Assembly: GCA_965659685.1 (NCBI GenBank)
Contig: CBFHXB010000005.1
Location: forward strand, 1 to 64,000
Source: MGIIa-L3 sp11892u
GTDB lineage: Archaea > Thermoplasmatota > Poseidoniia > Poseidoniales > Poseidoniaceae
Direction: 5' to 3'
Length of the DNA stretch: 64,000 nucleotides
In this document: positions 49,841-57,927 of the stretch, in pieces
Layout of the letters: each line of letters begins with the position of its first letter
Position numbering within the stretch: position 1 is the stretch's first letter
The notes under the pieces: generated by a model
Seen by the model: only the letters and a program-made list of their open reading frames with translations
Database searches by the model: none
What the model was told of the DNA's origin: nothing
Program-made: the position numbers and the translations under genes

Positions 49841-51403
49841 ATGGAGGGTGCCAACGGTGCAAGGCTTCGCGAACTCCGCGACCGCCGAAGCACCATCGAA
49901 AAGGGGGGTGGCGCCCGCAAACTCGAGGCCATCCGAGCCACCGGCCGAGGCACGGCCCGAGAGCGCATCGCCATGCTCCTCGACGAGGGTTCGTTCATCG
50001 AACTCGACGCCTTCGTCACGCATCGCACCACCGACCACGGCATGCACCTTCACCCCTCTGCGGGCGACGGTGTCGTGGCCGGTCACGGCACCATCGACGG
50101 TCGGCGCGTGTATTGCTTCGCCCAAGACTTCAGCGTGCACGGTGGCAGCATGGGCGAAATGCACGCCCTGAAGATCGCCAAAGTCGTCGAGATGGCCGAA
50201 CGCGCCCGATCTCCTTTGGTGGGCATCTGGGACGGGGGAGGTCAACGCGCCCAAGACGGCATCGCCGCCCTCGGTGGAACGGGCGAATTGCTTGACCGCA
50301 TGGTGCAATGCAGCGGGCGCATCCCAATGCTGAGCCTTGTGCTCGGCCCGGTGGTGGGAGTCAGCGCTTTGGCGGCCGCCTTGGCGGATTTCACCATCCT
50401 CGGTGAGGAGCACGGCCAGCTCTTCCTTTCGTCTCCCTTGGAAACACCAGAAGTCATGACGGGTGAGGTTGACGCGGCTGGGCTTGGCGGAGCCAACCTC
50501 CATGCCTCACGCAGTGGCGTGGCTTGCCTCATCGCCGACGACGAGGACGATGCGTGCGCCATCGCGGCAGACCTGCTGTCCTTCCTTCCTGACCACAACG
50601 ACGCCGTGCCTCCTTTCGAGGAGACCGCCGACCCCTCTGACCGACGCACAGAAGACTTGGAAACCATCGTTCCGGACAACCCCAACAAGCCCTATGACAT
50701 GGTCAAGGTCATCGAAACCATCGTGGACGATGCGCGATTTGTCCAACTCTTTGATGCCTATGCAGAGAACATCATCATCGGCTTCGCGCGCCTTGGTGGA
50801 CGCTCCGTCGGCGTCATCGCCAACCAACCTCAAGTCCTTGCAGGATGTTTGGACATTGACGCTTCGATCAAGGCCGCACGCTTCATCCGGACTTGCGACG
50901 CCTTCAACGTCCCCTTGTTGACCGTGGAAGACGTCCCCGGGTTCCTCCCAGGCGTCGTCCAGGAATGGGGTGGCATCATCCGTCACGGGGCAAAGTTGCT
51001 CTACGCCTACGCCGAAGCGACCGTTCCGATGATGACCTTGGTGACGCGAAAGGCCTACGGCGGCGCGTACCTCGCGATGTCCTGCAAGCACTTGGCCAGC
51101 GACTACAACGTGGCGTGGCCCACGGCGGAATTGGCCGTCATGGGGGCCGAAGGTGCGGTGAACATCATCCATCGCAGGGAAATCGCGGCCGCCGAAGAGG
51201 ACCAGAAGGAGACCGTGCGCCAGAACCTCATCGACGAGTACAAGGCCAAATTTGGAGACCCATACGTGGCGGCCCGAAACGGCTGGTTGGACGACGTCAT
51301 CGAGCCGTCGGAATCCCGCTTGAGGCTCATCCGCGCCCTGAACGTGTTGGCTTCGAAACGCGAATGGACCCCGCCCAAAAAGCACGGCAACATTCCGCTT
51401 TGA
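49841..51403 (+). CDS. Acyl-CoA (propionyl-/methylmalonyl-CoA) carboxyltransferase subunit
   Basis: 520 residues from the ATG at 49841; a TTG at 49796 overlapping the gatD stop is the other option. It has the two-halved crotonase-like carboxyltransferase domain: GTARERIAMLLDEGSFIELD early, VYCFAQDFSVHGGSMGEMHA, then DVPGFLPGVVQEWGGIIRHGAKLLYAY and MTLVTRKAYGGAYLAM in the second half. This is the PccB/MmdA/AccD5 family. It moves carboxyl from biotin to propionyl- or acetyl-CoA, or works in reverse as a decarboxylase. No biotin carboxylase or biotin carrier gene is in the window. Confidence 0.9.
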   Translation: MEGANGARLRELRDRRSTIEKGGGARKLEAIRATGRGTARERIAMLLDEGSFIELDAFVTHRTTDHGMHLHPSAGDGVVAGHGTIDGRRVYCFAQDFSVHGGSMGEMHALKIAKVVEMAERARSPLVGIWDGGGQRAQDGIAALGGTGELLDRMVQCSGRIPMLSLVLGPVVGVSALAAALADFTILGEEHGQLFLSSPLETPEVMTGEVDAAGLGGANLHASRSGVACLIADDEDDACAIAADLLSFLPDHNDAVPPFEETADPSDRRTEDLETIVPDNPNKPYDMVKVIETIVDDARFVQLFDAYAENIIIGFARLGGRSVGVIANQPQVLAGCLDIDASIKAARFIRTCDAFNVPLLTVEDVPGFLPGVVQEWGGIIRHGAKLLYAYAEATVPMMTLVTRKAYGGAYLAMSCKHLASDYNVAWPTAELAVMGAEGAVNIIHRREIAAAEEDQKETVRQNLIDEYKAKFGDPYVAARNGWLDDVIEPSESRLRLIRALNVLASKREWTPPKKHGNIPL

Positions 51404-54031
51404 TCAGTCCTTGGCGCGCCATGCGAGGAAGCCAAGGGCGGCCAAGACCACGGCACCTCCGACGAAGAGCACTGGCCCCACGCTCGATTCCATGTCGTCA
51501 TCGACCGCAGCGGTGGCCATGTCCTCGACCTCAACGGGCAGCACGTAGACCACCGGCGGCTCGGAGGAAGGGCGGAGTTCTTCAACGCGAAGCGTCATGC
51601 CGACCAGCGAAGACGGCAACTCCCAGACGCTGTCGCAAGTGACCGACCACAAGGGCACGCCGCGGTCGTCCAATAGCGCTGGCCCGCATGAGGGGGACCC
51701 CGTCTGGGTGAGCGAATCACCGTTGTTGTCCAGCATGACACCGGTAAAGGAAGCGTTGCTCAATGCATCACGGTCCTCCACCGTCCAGCGCACTTCGATT
51801 TGATCACCGGCAAGAGGACGGACCCAATCGAGGCGGATGCTGCCCGAATCTTCCACGGGCTCAACGGTGATGGACACGTTCAGGTCGAGGGTTTCGTCGG
51901 GGAACACGAACCGGAGCACGGCATCCACTTGGCCGTTCGCATGCTGCAGCGGACGGACCTGGAGGGTCAGGTCCGCGACGTCCAACACCGCCAGCGCTTG
52001 GGGCGGTTCGACGACGCTGACCGTCGGGAGGTCCCCGTCGGCATCCCACGCCAAGGGCGCGAGATCGATGTCCACGATCGTGTCTTCAGCCAAGACGACA
52101 AGAAGTTCGGTTTGGTTCAGCCGTGGCGCATCGTTGACCGGCTTGACCACGACCGTCACGTTCACCTGAACCGCGTCGGTAAAGCCGTCGCTGACGAGCA
52201 GAGAAACGACCACCGAACCGGAGGCATTGGCCAGGGGAACCACGCTCAAGTTGGAACCCATCACGGCCGCCCGTACCGGTCCAACGTCGGTCCACATGCC
52301 GCCGTCCACGGTGACCTGAAGCGGCATGCCTTCAGGATCCACAACGTAATCGCCAACGGCCAAGGTTTGCTGTGCCCCGTCTTCGTCAAAAACCAGCGTT
52401 GGAGGAACGCCGATGACCTCGACCGGGTTGTCCACGTCACCCATCCGAACCTGAACCGACACCTGAAGGGGCGAAGTTTCACCCGGAGCAGAGAGGCTTA
52501 CGTTGAGCAAAGCGCCACCGAGCCAATCCACGTCCGATGCGTCACGGAGTTCCACGCTGGATGCTCCCGGAAGGAGGAGGGCTTCGAAGCGGCTGGCGTT
52601 CGCGCCCTCAAGTTGAACCGACGTAAACCGGACCTCGAGGCCGTCGGGATCAACGGCCAAAGCATCCGCTTGGAGGACCGCTGCGCCACCCTGCGGCACG
52701 ATCACCGCCGGAACTGGAGTCAACGGCTCGAGAGGGCCGTTCCCTCGGTACAGGGACAAGGTGCGGGTCACGGGAGCACCGTCGATGCTGACCCGCACGC
52801 TGGCGTTGAACGGTCCTGGCTGCAGGGTGTTCGCGTCCAAATCGCACGAAAACCAACCCGTCTGGTTCACGGTTCCCGTGAAGGTGGTGGTCGCATCGTC
52901 AAACCAGCAAAGCGCCTCAGCAACCCGGGCATCAGCGTGCCAGTCGCTGCCGTCCCACAGGCCGACTTGGCCTCGGAATTCGAGGGTACCGCTCACGTCG
53001 GATCCGTTGTCGTTCGTGGGAGAGGTCAAGTTGACCCGAAGAAGTTCTGCGGCGGTCAAATCCTCGTCCAGGTACGCATCGGCGTCGCTGAGGACATGCG
53101 GGTCATTTGGTCGATTGAACGCCACCGAGAAGGCATCGTGGTCCCCTCGGGTCGTCAAATCAAGGAGGGAAACAACGTGGGTTGCTGCCATTGCATGTTG
53201 CTCTTCTTGGGTGAGGGTCGGCGTCCCGTCGCTGCCGGAGAACAGGCCCGTGCTGTCTTGCCACTGATGGTGGTTGGCCCCTCGAAGGGTCATGACGTGA
53301 AGGCCGAGGTCCATGCCAACGTTCAGCAGGGGCAGGACGTTCGATTCAACGGGGGCGACCTCGTCAACCGACCCGGTGATGAGCAGCCCAACGGCAGGCT
53401 CGTCGAAGACCAAGCCAAGGGCATCCTCACTGACTTCACCGTCCTCGAGGTGGACGCCGTCGTCGTGAAGACCAAGGCCGAACACGGAGGAGGGGGCCAT
53501 CAGGTTTTGACCTGTCCCTGTCCATTGACCCGCCACCTTGAGGGCAGCAGCAGCGCCTTGTCCATGACCTCCGATGGCCCAATCGTCGGTCATGCTGTCC
53601 AAGGCACCAGGGACACTTCCGTCTCCTTCGTTGACGTCATAGATGCGCTCAAGGACCCACGCCACAGGCAGCGGAGATTGTGGGATCCTGTCCATCACAC
53701 CCACGACATAGCCACGAGCCACCAAAGCAGTGGAGAACAACTCGTAATCTCCGCTGCCCTCTCCATCGGTGGGGATGAACACCACCACAGGAAATGGACC
53801 GTTGCCGGCCATTTGCGTTTTCACGCCTTCCTCGAGGGCTGGATAGTGCAACTGGACCTCAAGGCCCGCTTGTAGGGACAGCTCCACCGTTCCGACGGGG
53901 TAGTCGGTGCCGGTGTGAGGTACAGCCTCGTAGTCCTTGGCAGGAGGCAGGGCATGCGCAACCGGGCCGAGCATGAGCAGGCCCAGCACAGCGACCGTCA
54001 ACCAAGCCCGCATGGTCCGTTTGTCGGGCAT
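51404..54031 (-). CDS. Exported alpha/beta hydrolase with cadherin-like repeats and C-terminal anchor
   Basis: About 875 residues from the ATG at 54031. A signal peptide (MRAWLTVAVLGLLMLGPVAHA) is followed by an alpha/beta-hydrolase domain (about 25-330) of the PET-hydrolase/PAF-acetylhydrolase-like type: FPVVVFIPTDGEGSGDYELF (oxyanion region) and GGHGQGAAAAL (nucleophile elbow, in which the usual Ser is Gln), with late HVMTLRGANHHQW. Then come Ig/cadherin-like modules (VKPVNDAPRLN), and a membrane helix (VLFVGGAVVLAALGFLAW) ending in WRAKD. The missing serine suggests a binding role or loss of catalysis. It follows the AroE-like gene on the same strand. Confidence 0.8.
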   Translation of the reverse strand: MPDKRTMRAWLTVAVLGLLMLGPVAHALPPAKDYEAVPHTGTDYPVGTVELSLQAGLEVQLHYPALEEGVKTQMAGNGPFPVVVFIPTDGEGSGDYELFSTALVARGYVVGVMDRIPQSPLPVAWVLERIYDVNEGDGSVPGALDSMTDDWAIGGHGQGAAAALKVAGQWTGTGQNLMAPSSVFGLGLHDDGVHLEDGEVSEDALGLVFDEPAVGLLITGSVDEVAPVESNVLPLLNVGMDLGLHVMTLRGANHHQWQDSTGLFSGSDGTPTLTQEEQHAMAATHVVSLLDLTTRGDHDAFSVAFNRPNDPHVLSDADAYLDEDLTAAELLRVNLTSPTNDNGSDVSGTLEFRGQVGLWDGSDWHADARVAEALCWFDDATTTFTGTVNQTGWFSCDLDANTLQPGPFNASVRVSIDGAPVTRTLSLYRGNGPLEPLTPVPAVIVPQGGAAVLQADALAVDPDGLEVRFTSVQLEGANASRFEALLLPGASSVELRDASDVDWLGGALLNVSLSAPGETSPLQVSVQVRMGDVDNPVEVIGVPPTLVFDEDGAQQTLAVGDYVVDPEGMPLQVTVDGGMWTDVGPVRAAVMGSNLSVVPLANASGSVVVSLLVSDGFTDAVQVNVTVVVKPVNDAPRLNQTELLVVLAEDTIVDIDLAPLAWDADGDLPTVSVVEPPQALAVLDVADLTLQVRPLQHANGQVDAVLRFVFPDETLDLNVSITVEPVEDSGSIRLDWVRPLAGDQIEVRWTVEDRDALSNASFTGVMLDNNGDSLTQTGSPSCGPALLDDRGVPLWSVTCDSVWELPSSLVGMTLRVEELRPSSEPPVVYVLPVEVEDMATAAVDDDMESSVGPVLFVGGAVVLAALGFLAWRAKD

Positions 54032-54065
54032 GCTGATGTTGAATCTTGGCCCGGTCTGCATCGCC

Positions 54066-54956
54066 TCACGCTGCATTGAGGTCCGCTTCAACCGCCAAGA
54101 GATCCTCCATGAGGTCCACCTCACTTGGAAGCACAGCGGCAAGCTCAGGCGCCCAAAGCGAGCGCCATGCGGCGAGGTGTTGTGCGACCAGCATCCACCG
54201 TCCGTCGAGCACGTCAGCGTTCACCGAACCGTGATGCTTGAGGGAAGCGCCTTGGTACACGGGATCGAGGTGAACCTTTGCACCGAGGTCAACACCCTCC
54301 CCGTCAAAATCGATGCCGAGGTCAGCGGGCCCATCTTGATCGGCCAAAGAAGTGGCGTCTGGCCAAGGCTCCAAGCGACGGCGCCCCTCGATCACGTCCA
54401 CGCGACCGCCGGCTTGGATCCATGCATGCGCCGTTGAGCGCGCTGCGCCCCCGCCGCCACGGAGCCGAAGGATCGCACCCTCCTCTGCCGGATGACCTGC
54501 CAACCGAGCCACGGCTAAAACGCCCGAACCGTCGGTCCCGGCAGTACGGACGCCCTCCTCATCGAGAAGAAGGGCGTTGACCGCGCGCAATGCTTGCGCG
54601 CCGTCCGTGCATTCCCACGCGCCGACCTGATGTTTGAGCGGCGACGTCAAACTGAGCCAACGGCCCTGTCCGGCCAGAAACCTCAGCGGGATGCGCTCAA
54701 CCTGTTTCGGTGCCGCTTTGAGGCGCTGGGCAACGGCCGCATGAAGCCCACCGACCGGGGCCGCATCCGCAAGGCCATCGAACTGCTGCAACGCCTCCGC
54801 TGGCGTGCTCGCGTCGATCCGGATGGCTCGCGTGTCGTCCAAACGGAGGCCCTCGACGCCCGCTTCCTCAAGCCGAGCGACGGTGAGGAGCGCGAGCACA
54901 GGAGAGAGGGACCGATCGACTGGACGACCCGCGACCGCATGCACAAGGAGGGCCAC
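54066..54956 (-). CDS. aroE: Shikimate dehydrogenase-like protein
   Basis: 296 residues. AroE landmarks are present in order: the substrate-side SLS (16-18), SLTSPLKHQVG with the catalytic Lys (Lys108), AVNALLLDEEGVRTAGTDGSG with the catalytic Asp (Asp142), and a nucleotide-binding RGGGGAARS (167-173). The match is weaker than usual and the N-terminal spacing is about 40 residues longer than in typical AroE, so this is either a divergent AroE for aromatic synthesis or a paralogue such as the quinate/shikimate-like group. It lies upstream of the exported hydrolase on the same strand. Confidence 0.75.
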   Translation of the reverse strand: MALLVHAVAGRPVDRSLSPVLALLTVARLEEAGVEGLRLDDTRAIRIDASTPAEALQQFDGLADAAPVGGLHAAVAQRLKAAPKQVERIPLRFLAGQGRWLSLTSPLKHQVGAWECTDGAQALRAVNALLLDEEGVRTAGTDGSGVLAVARLAGHPAEEGAILRLRGGGGAARSTAHAWIQAGGRVDVIEGRRRLEPWPDATSLADQDGPADLGIDFDGEGVDLGAKVHLDPVYQGASLKHHGSVNADVLDGRWMLVAQHLAAWRSLWAPELAAVLPSEVDLMEDLLAVEADLNAA

Positions 54957-55042
54957 GTTTCCCCCACCACGTGGACCGGCTTGAGGCTGTGGGCGACGGG
55001 TATCGGCAAATCATTCAAAGCAGACCTGCTGAATTTCATGTC

Positions 55043-55444
55043 ATGCACCCCGTAGCGGCGAGCACCCACAAGGCCCGAAACGAAGGCTCTGGCCTGTTTG
55101 GTTTCTTGACCGCCCTTGTGACGCTCTACTACACTTCGGTGATGATGGGCAACTTCGAAACTGCACTCGGCGTGTACGTTGGCCCCAGCATGGCGGTCAT
55201 TCTGGTCACAATTTTCGCCTTGTTCTACCAACAACGCCGCAGCGTGAAGGAATTTGAGCAGGGTGGAAACTACACCACGCTGGAACAAACCGTGACCATG
55301 CTGACCCCCGAGGGGCAGCGCGTCGAGATCCCAACGGAAGACGGCGAAGGCCGGTTCAACGTCCGTTCCATGCTCTTTGTGTACCTCATCTACGCCGTGT
55401 TGATGGGCTCGACCGAAATCTTGGGACTTGGACTCCTCGGCTGA
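55043..55444 (+). CDS. Small membrane protein upstream of the NfeD/flotillin genes
   Basis: 133 residues from the ATG at 55043. Three hydrophobic stretches (GLFGFLTALVTLYYTSVMM, YVGPSMAVILVTIFALFY and, at the end, LFVYLIYAVLMGSTEILGL) flank a soluble loop (EQTVTMLTPEGQRVEIPTED). No family recognised. It is first of four closely spaced plus-strand membrane genes ending in flotillin, so a role in membrane organisation is possible but unproven. Confidence 0.65.
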   Translation: MHPVAASTHKARNEGSGLFGFLTALVTLYYTSVMMGNFETALGVYVGPSMAVILVTIFALFYQQRRSVKEFEQGGNYTTLEQTVTMLTPEGQRVEIPTEDGEGRFNVRSMLFVYLIYAVLMGSTEILGLGLLG

Positions 55445-55453
55445 GGGGCGCAC

Positions 55454-55708
55454 ATGCCCTCGGACAGCCCAGCATGGCAGGCGCTGGCCAGGCAACAAGA
55501 GATGGCCGAACTTGCACCCTTGTACGCTGTTTTGCGTCGAGGCATCCTTCCAATGGCCCTTGTGGTCATCGGGATGACCACATGGTCGCTCGGGGCTCCC
55601 GATTGGGTCATCGGCGTGACCGTAGGGGGATCACTTGGACCCCTCTTCGCCTTGGAGCGATACCTCTTCGTCCGTTGGGTTCTCAAGCAACGTGAGCGGG
55701 AATCTTGA
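55454..55708 (+). CDS. Small two-helix membrane protein
   Basis: 84 residues with two membrane segments (ILPMALVVIGMTTWSL and VIGVTVGGSLGPLFAL) and a basic end. No family recognised. It starts 9 bp after the previous stop and is followed 25 bp later by the NfeD-like gene, consistent with one transcript. Confidence 0.6.
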   Translation: MPSDSPAWQALARQQEMAELAPLYAVLRRGILPMALVVIGMTTWSLGAPDWVIGVTVGGSLGPLFALERYLFVRWVLKQRERES

Positions 55709-55733
55709 AGTCACGTGGGGGTGAAGGCCGGCC

Positions 55734-56348
55734 ATGGAGATTAGTGTACCGTCCTTTCTCGACTTCCTTGGCCTTGGTTCCATCAGTGGGATCGACATCC
55801 TCTTTGCGAGCATGGCCCTTATCGGCACCGGGCTCTTTGTGCTGTACTTCATCCTCCTCATCATCGGCGGCTTTGCCGATGGGGTGCTTGAAGGAGCCTT
55901 CAACATCGACATCGACATGGATGCGGGCTTTGCGTTTGAATTGCTGACGCTGCAAGGTATCCTTTCCTTCATCATGATGTTCGGAATTTTTGGATTGGCG
56001 GTCAACCAAGCCAACGACAACACGCTCATGGCGATCGGTGCGGGCACCGCCGCCGGTTTGGTGTCGATGTACATCATGGGCAAGGTCTACCATTTGTTCC
56101 GAGGGCTTGAATCGGAAGGAAACGTGGACCATGACAACGCCATTGGAGCCCGAGGCGAGGTCTACATGAACATCCCAGCAAACGGAACCGGGCAAGTCCA
56201 AGTGACCTACCAAAATGCACTCCGCACCATGTCCGCTCGCAGCAAGGACGACGCTCAAGCCCTTCCTTCGGGCACCCTCGTTCGCGTGATGGACCATGTT
56301 GGACCCATGCTCATCGTTGAGCCAATCGACTTCAACGACGAGGAATGA
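55734..56348 (+). CDS. NfeD-like membrane protein
   Basis: 204 residues. Three to four membrane helices fill the first 120 residues (LIGTGLFVLYFILLIIGGF, GILSFIMMFGIFGLAV, GAGTAAGLVSMYIMG). A soluble domain then has AIGARGEVYMNIPANGTGQVQV and GTLVRVMDHVGPMLIVEP, the OB-fold pattern of NfeD. NfeD proteins are usually encoded next to flotillin/SPFH proteins, as here, and are thought to act with them. No protease domain, so this is the short type. Confidence 0.82.
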   Translation: MEISVPSFLDFLGLGSISGIDILFASMALIGTGLFVLYFILLIIGGFADGVLEGAFNIDIDMDAGFAFELLTLQGILSFIMMFGIFGLAVNQANDNTLMAIGAGTAAGLVSMYIMGKVYHLFRGLESEGNVDHDNAIGARGEVYMNIPANGTGQVQVTYQNALRTMSARSKDDAQALPSGTLVRVMDHVGPMLIVEPIDFNDEE

Positions 56349-56373
56349 ACACCGGACTCATCAGGAGTCAAGG

Positions 56374-56380
56374 TGATATA
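56374..56380 (+). promoter_or_regulatory. Predicted TATA box of the flotillin gene
   Basis: The sequence tgatata begins 26 bp before the ATG at 56400, fitting a leaderless transcript separate from the NfeD operon. A second in-frame ATG at 56409 is only three codons downstream. Confidence 0.5.
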
Positions 56381-56399
56381 GCCCCCCAATGCTCCAACA

Positions 56400-57839
56400 A
56401 TGAGCATCATGACCGACCACACGGCTGATTCCGGTTCCAACGTCGCAGCCGCCCTTGGCACCTTGGGCGTCTTTCTCCTGATTGCAGCAGTGGCGGGTGT
56501 CGTTATCCTGTACGCCTTCCGGTACAAGATCGCACCGTCGGACAAGATCCTCGTCATCTACGGTTCAGGTCCTGGACTCAAGGGCAAGACCGCGGACACC
56601 GTGCACGGTGGTGGCCGTTTGGTCATCCCCCTCATCCAACACTACGCCTACCTAGACCTCAAGCCGTTGACGATCATCATCGACCTGCGCCACGCCTTGT
56701 CGATGCAAAACATCCGCATCAACGTCCCTTCGACCTTCACCATCGGTGTGTCCACCGAGCCACAAATCATGACCAACGCCGCAGAGCGTTTGCTTGGGCT
56801 GACCCCGCAAGCCATTGAAGACATGGCCAAGGAGATCATCTTCGGTCAGCTCCGTTTGACGGTGGCTTCCCTTACCATTGAGCAGATCAACCAGGACCGC
56901 GAAGCCTTCCTTTCCCTCGTGTCCAAGAACGTGGACGCTGAGCTCCACAAGATCGGTCTCTACCTCATCAACGTGAACATCACGGACATCACCGACGAGT
57001 CGAACTACATCGAAAACATTGGTCGCAAGGCAGCGGCTGAGGCGAACAACAAGGCGCTCATCGACGTGGCCAACTCGGACCGCGAGGGTGCCATCGGTGT
57101 GGCGGCCGCCAACCGTGACCGCCAGATTGAGGTTGCTCGAAACGAAGCGGCCTCTGCCAAGGGTCAGAAGCAAGCCGAAGCCGACCGACGTGTGTTCATT
57201 CAGCAACAGGAAGCAGAAGCCGTCGAGGGTGAAAACGTCGCCCGTGCGGACATCGCTCGCACCAACGCCGACCTCGCCGAGCGCGAAGCAGAAGCATTGC
57301 AGCGTTCTGAAGTCGCCCGTCGACAAGCCCAGGCTGAAATCGAGCGTGCCCAGTACACCCTCGAGTCCGAGCGCCTGCGTGCCGAGGAAATCGCCCGTGA
57401 GGAAGTCGCCAAGTCTCAGATCGAGATTGCGGCCGAAGCAGAAGCAGAACGCCAGCGCCGCATCGCCCGTGGTGAAGCGGACGCGACCCTCGCTCGCTTC
57501 CAAGCAGAAGCAGAAGGTGTTCAAGCCGTGCTCGAGGCGAAAGCCGCGGGTTACCGCAACCTCGTCGAGAGCGCGGGCGGCGACGCCCGTGCTGCCGCCA
57601 CGCTCCTCATGGTCGAGAAGATGGAAGCCATCGTTGCGAAGCAGGTCGAGGCCATCTCCAACCTCACCATCGACAAGATCACCGTGTGGGATTCCGGTGG
57701 CAACGGCGGCGGCGAAGGATCGAGCACCTCGAACTTCGTGTCGAGCCTCATCAAGAGCCTCCCGCCGGTCCACGACGTGGCCGCGATGGCCGGTGTGGAA
57801 TTGCCCGACTACCTCGGTTCCATCGAGAACGAAGATTGA
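56400..57839 (+). CDS. floT: Flotillin-family SPFH/band 7 protein
   Basis: 479 residues. One N-terminal membrane helix (GVFLLIAAVAGVVILYAF) is followed by the SPFH domain (about 45-220; IIDLRHALSMQNIRINVPSTFTIGV). A long Glu/Ala/Gln-rich coiled coil (about 220-400, with repeated QAEAE, EAEAE and AEAE phrases) follows, then a C-terminal oligomerisation region ending VHDVAAMAGVELPDY. This matches flotillins that form membrane microdomains and scaffold protein complexes. It pairs with the NfeD-like gene 51 bp upstream. Confidence 0.92.
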   Translation: MSIMTDHTADSGSNVAAALGTLGVFLLIAAVAGVVILYAFRYKIAPSDKILVIYGSGPGLKGKTADTVHGGGRLVIPLIQHYAYLDLKPLTIIIDLRHALSMQNIRINVPSTFTIGVSTEPQIMTNAAERLLGLTPQAIEDMAKEIIFGQLRLTVASLTIEQINQDREAFLSLVSKNVDAELHKIGLYLINVNITDITDESNYIENIGRKAAAEANNKALIDVANSDREGAIGVAAANRDRQIEVARNEAASAKGQKQAEADRRVFIQQQEAEAVEGENVARADIARTNADLAEREAEALQRSEVARRQAQAEIERAQYTLESERLRAEEIAREEVAKSQIEIAAEAEAERQRRIARGEADATLARFQAEAEGVQAVLEAKAAGYRNLVESAGGDARAAATLLMVEKMEAIVAKQVEAISNLTIDKITVWDSGGNGGGEGSSTSNFVSSLIKSLPPVHDVAAMAGVELPDYLGSIENED

Positions 57840-57849
57840 ACGGCGTTTT

Positions 57850-57877
57850 CCAGCCCCCCTGCAGAACGCAGGGCTGG
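57850..57877 (+). terminator. Intergenic GC hairpin after the flotillin gene
   Basis: CCCTGC (57857-57862) pairs with GCAGGG (57868-57873), extended by CCAG (57850-57853) and CTGG (57874-57877) with a CCC bulge. There is no strong T-tract, so it may be an mRNA-stabilising hairpin rather than a terminator. Confidence 0.3.
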
Positions 57878-57896
57878 ACCCCTGCAGAGCGGCGCA

Positions 57897-57903
57897 TTGA
57901 TAG
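57897..57903 (+). promoter_or_regulatory. Predicted TATA box of the formate-THF ligase gene
   Basis: The sequence ttgatag begins 31 bp before the ATG at 57928 and 13 bp before the ATG at 57910. This spacing favours 57928 as the start of a leaderless message. Confidence 0.45.
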
Positions 57904-57927
57904 CCCGCCATGGGGGGTTCGACGCTC

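Noticed and set aside
51800..53875. Plus-strand open frame of 691 codons opposite the exported hydrolase
   Set aside because: Composition typical of an antisense shadow; the minus strand has signal peptide, hydrolase and anchor.
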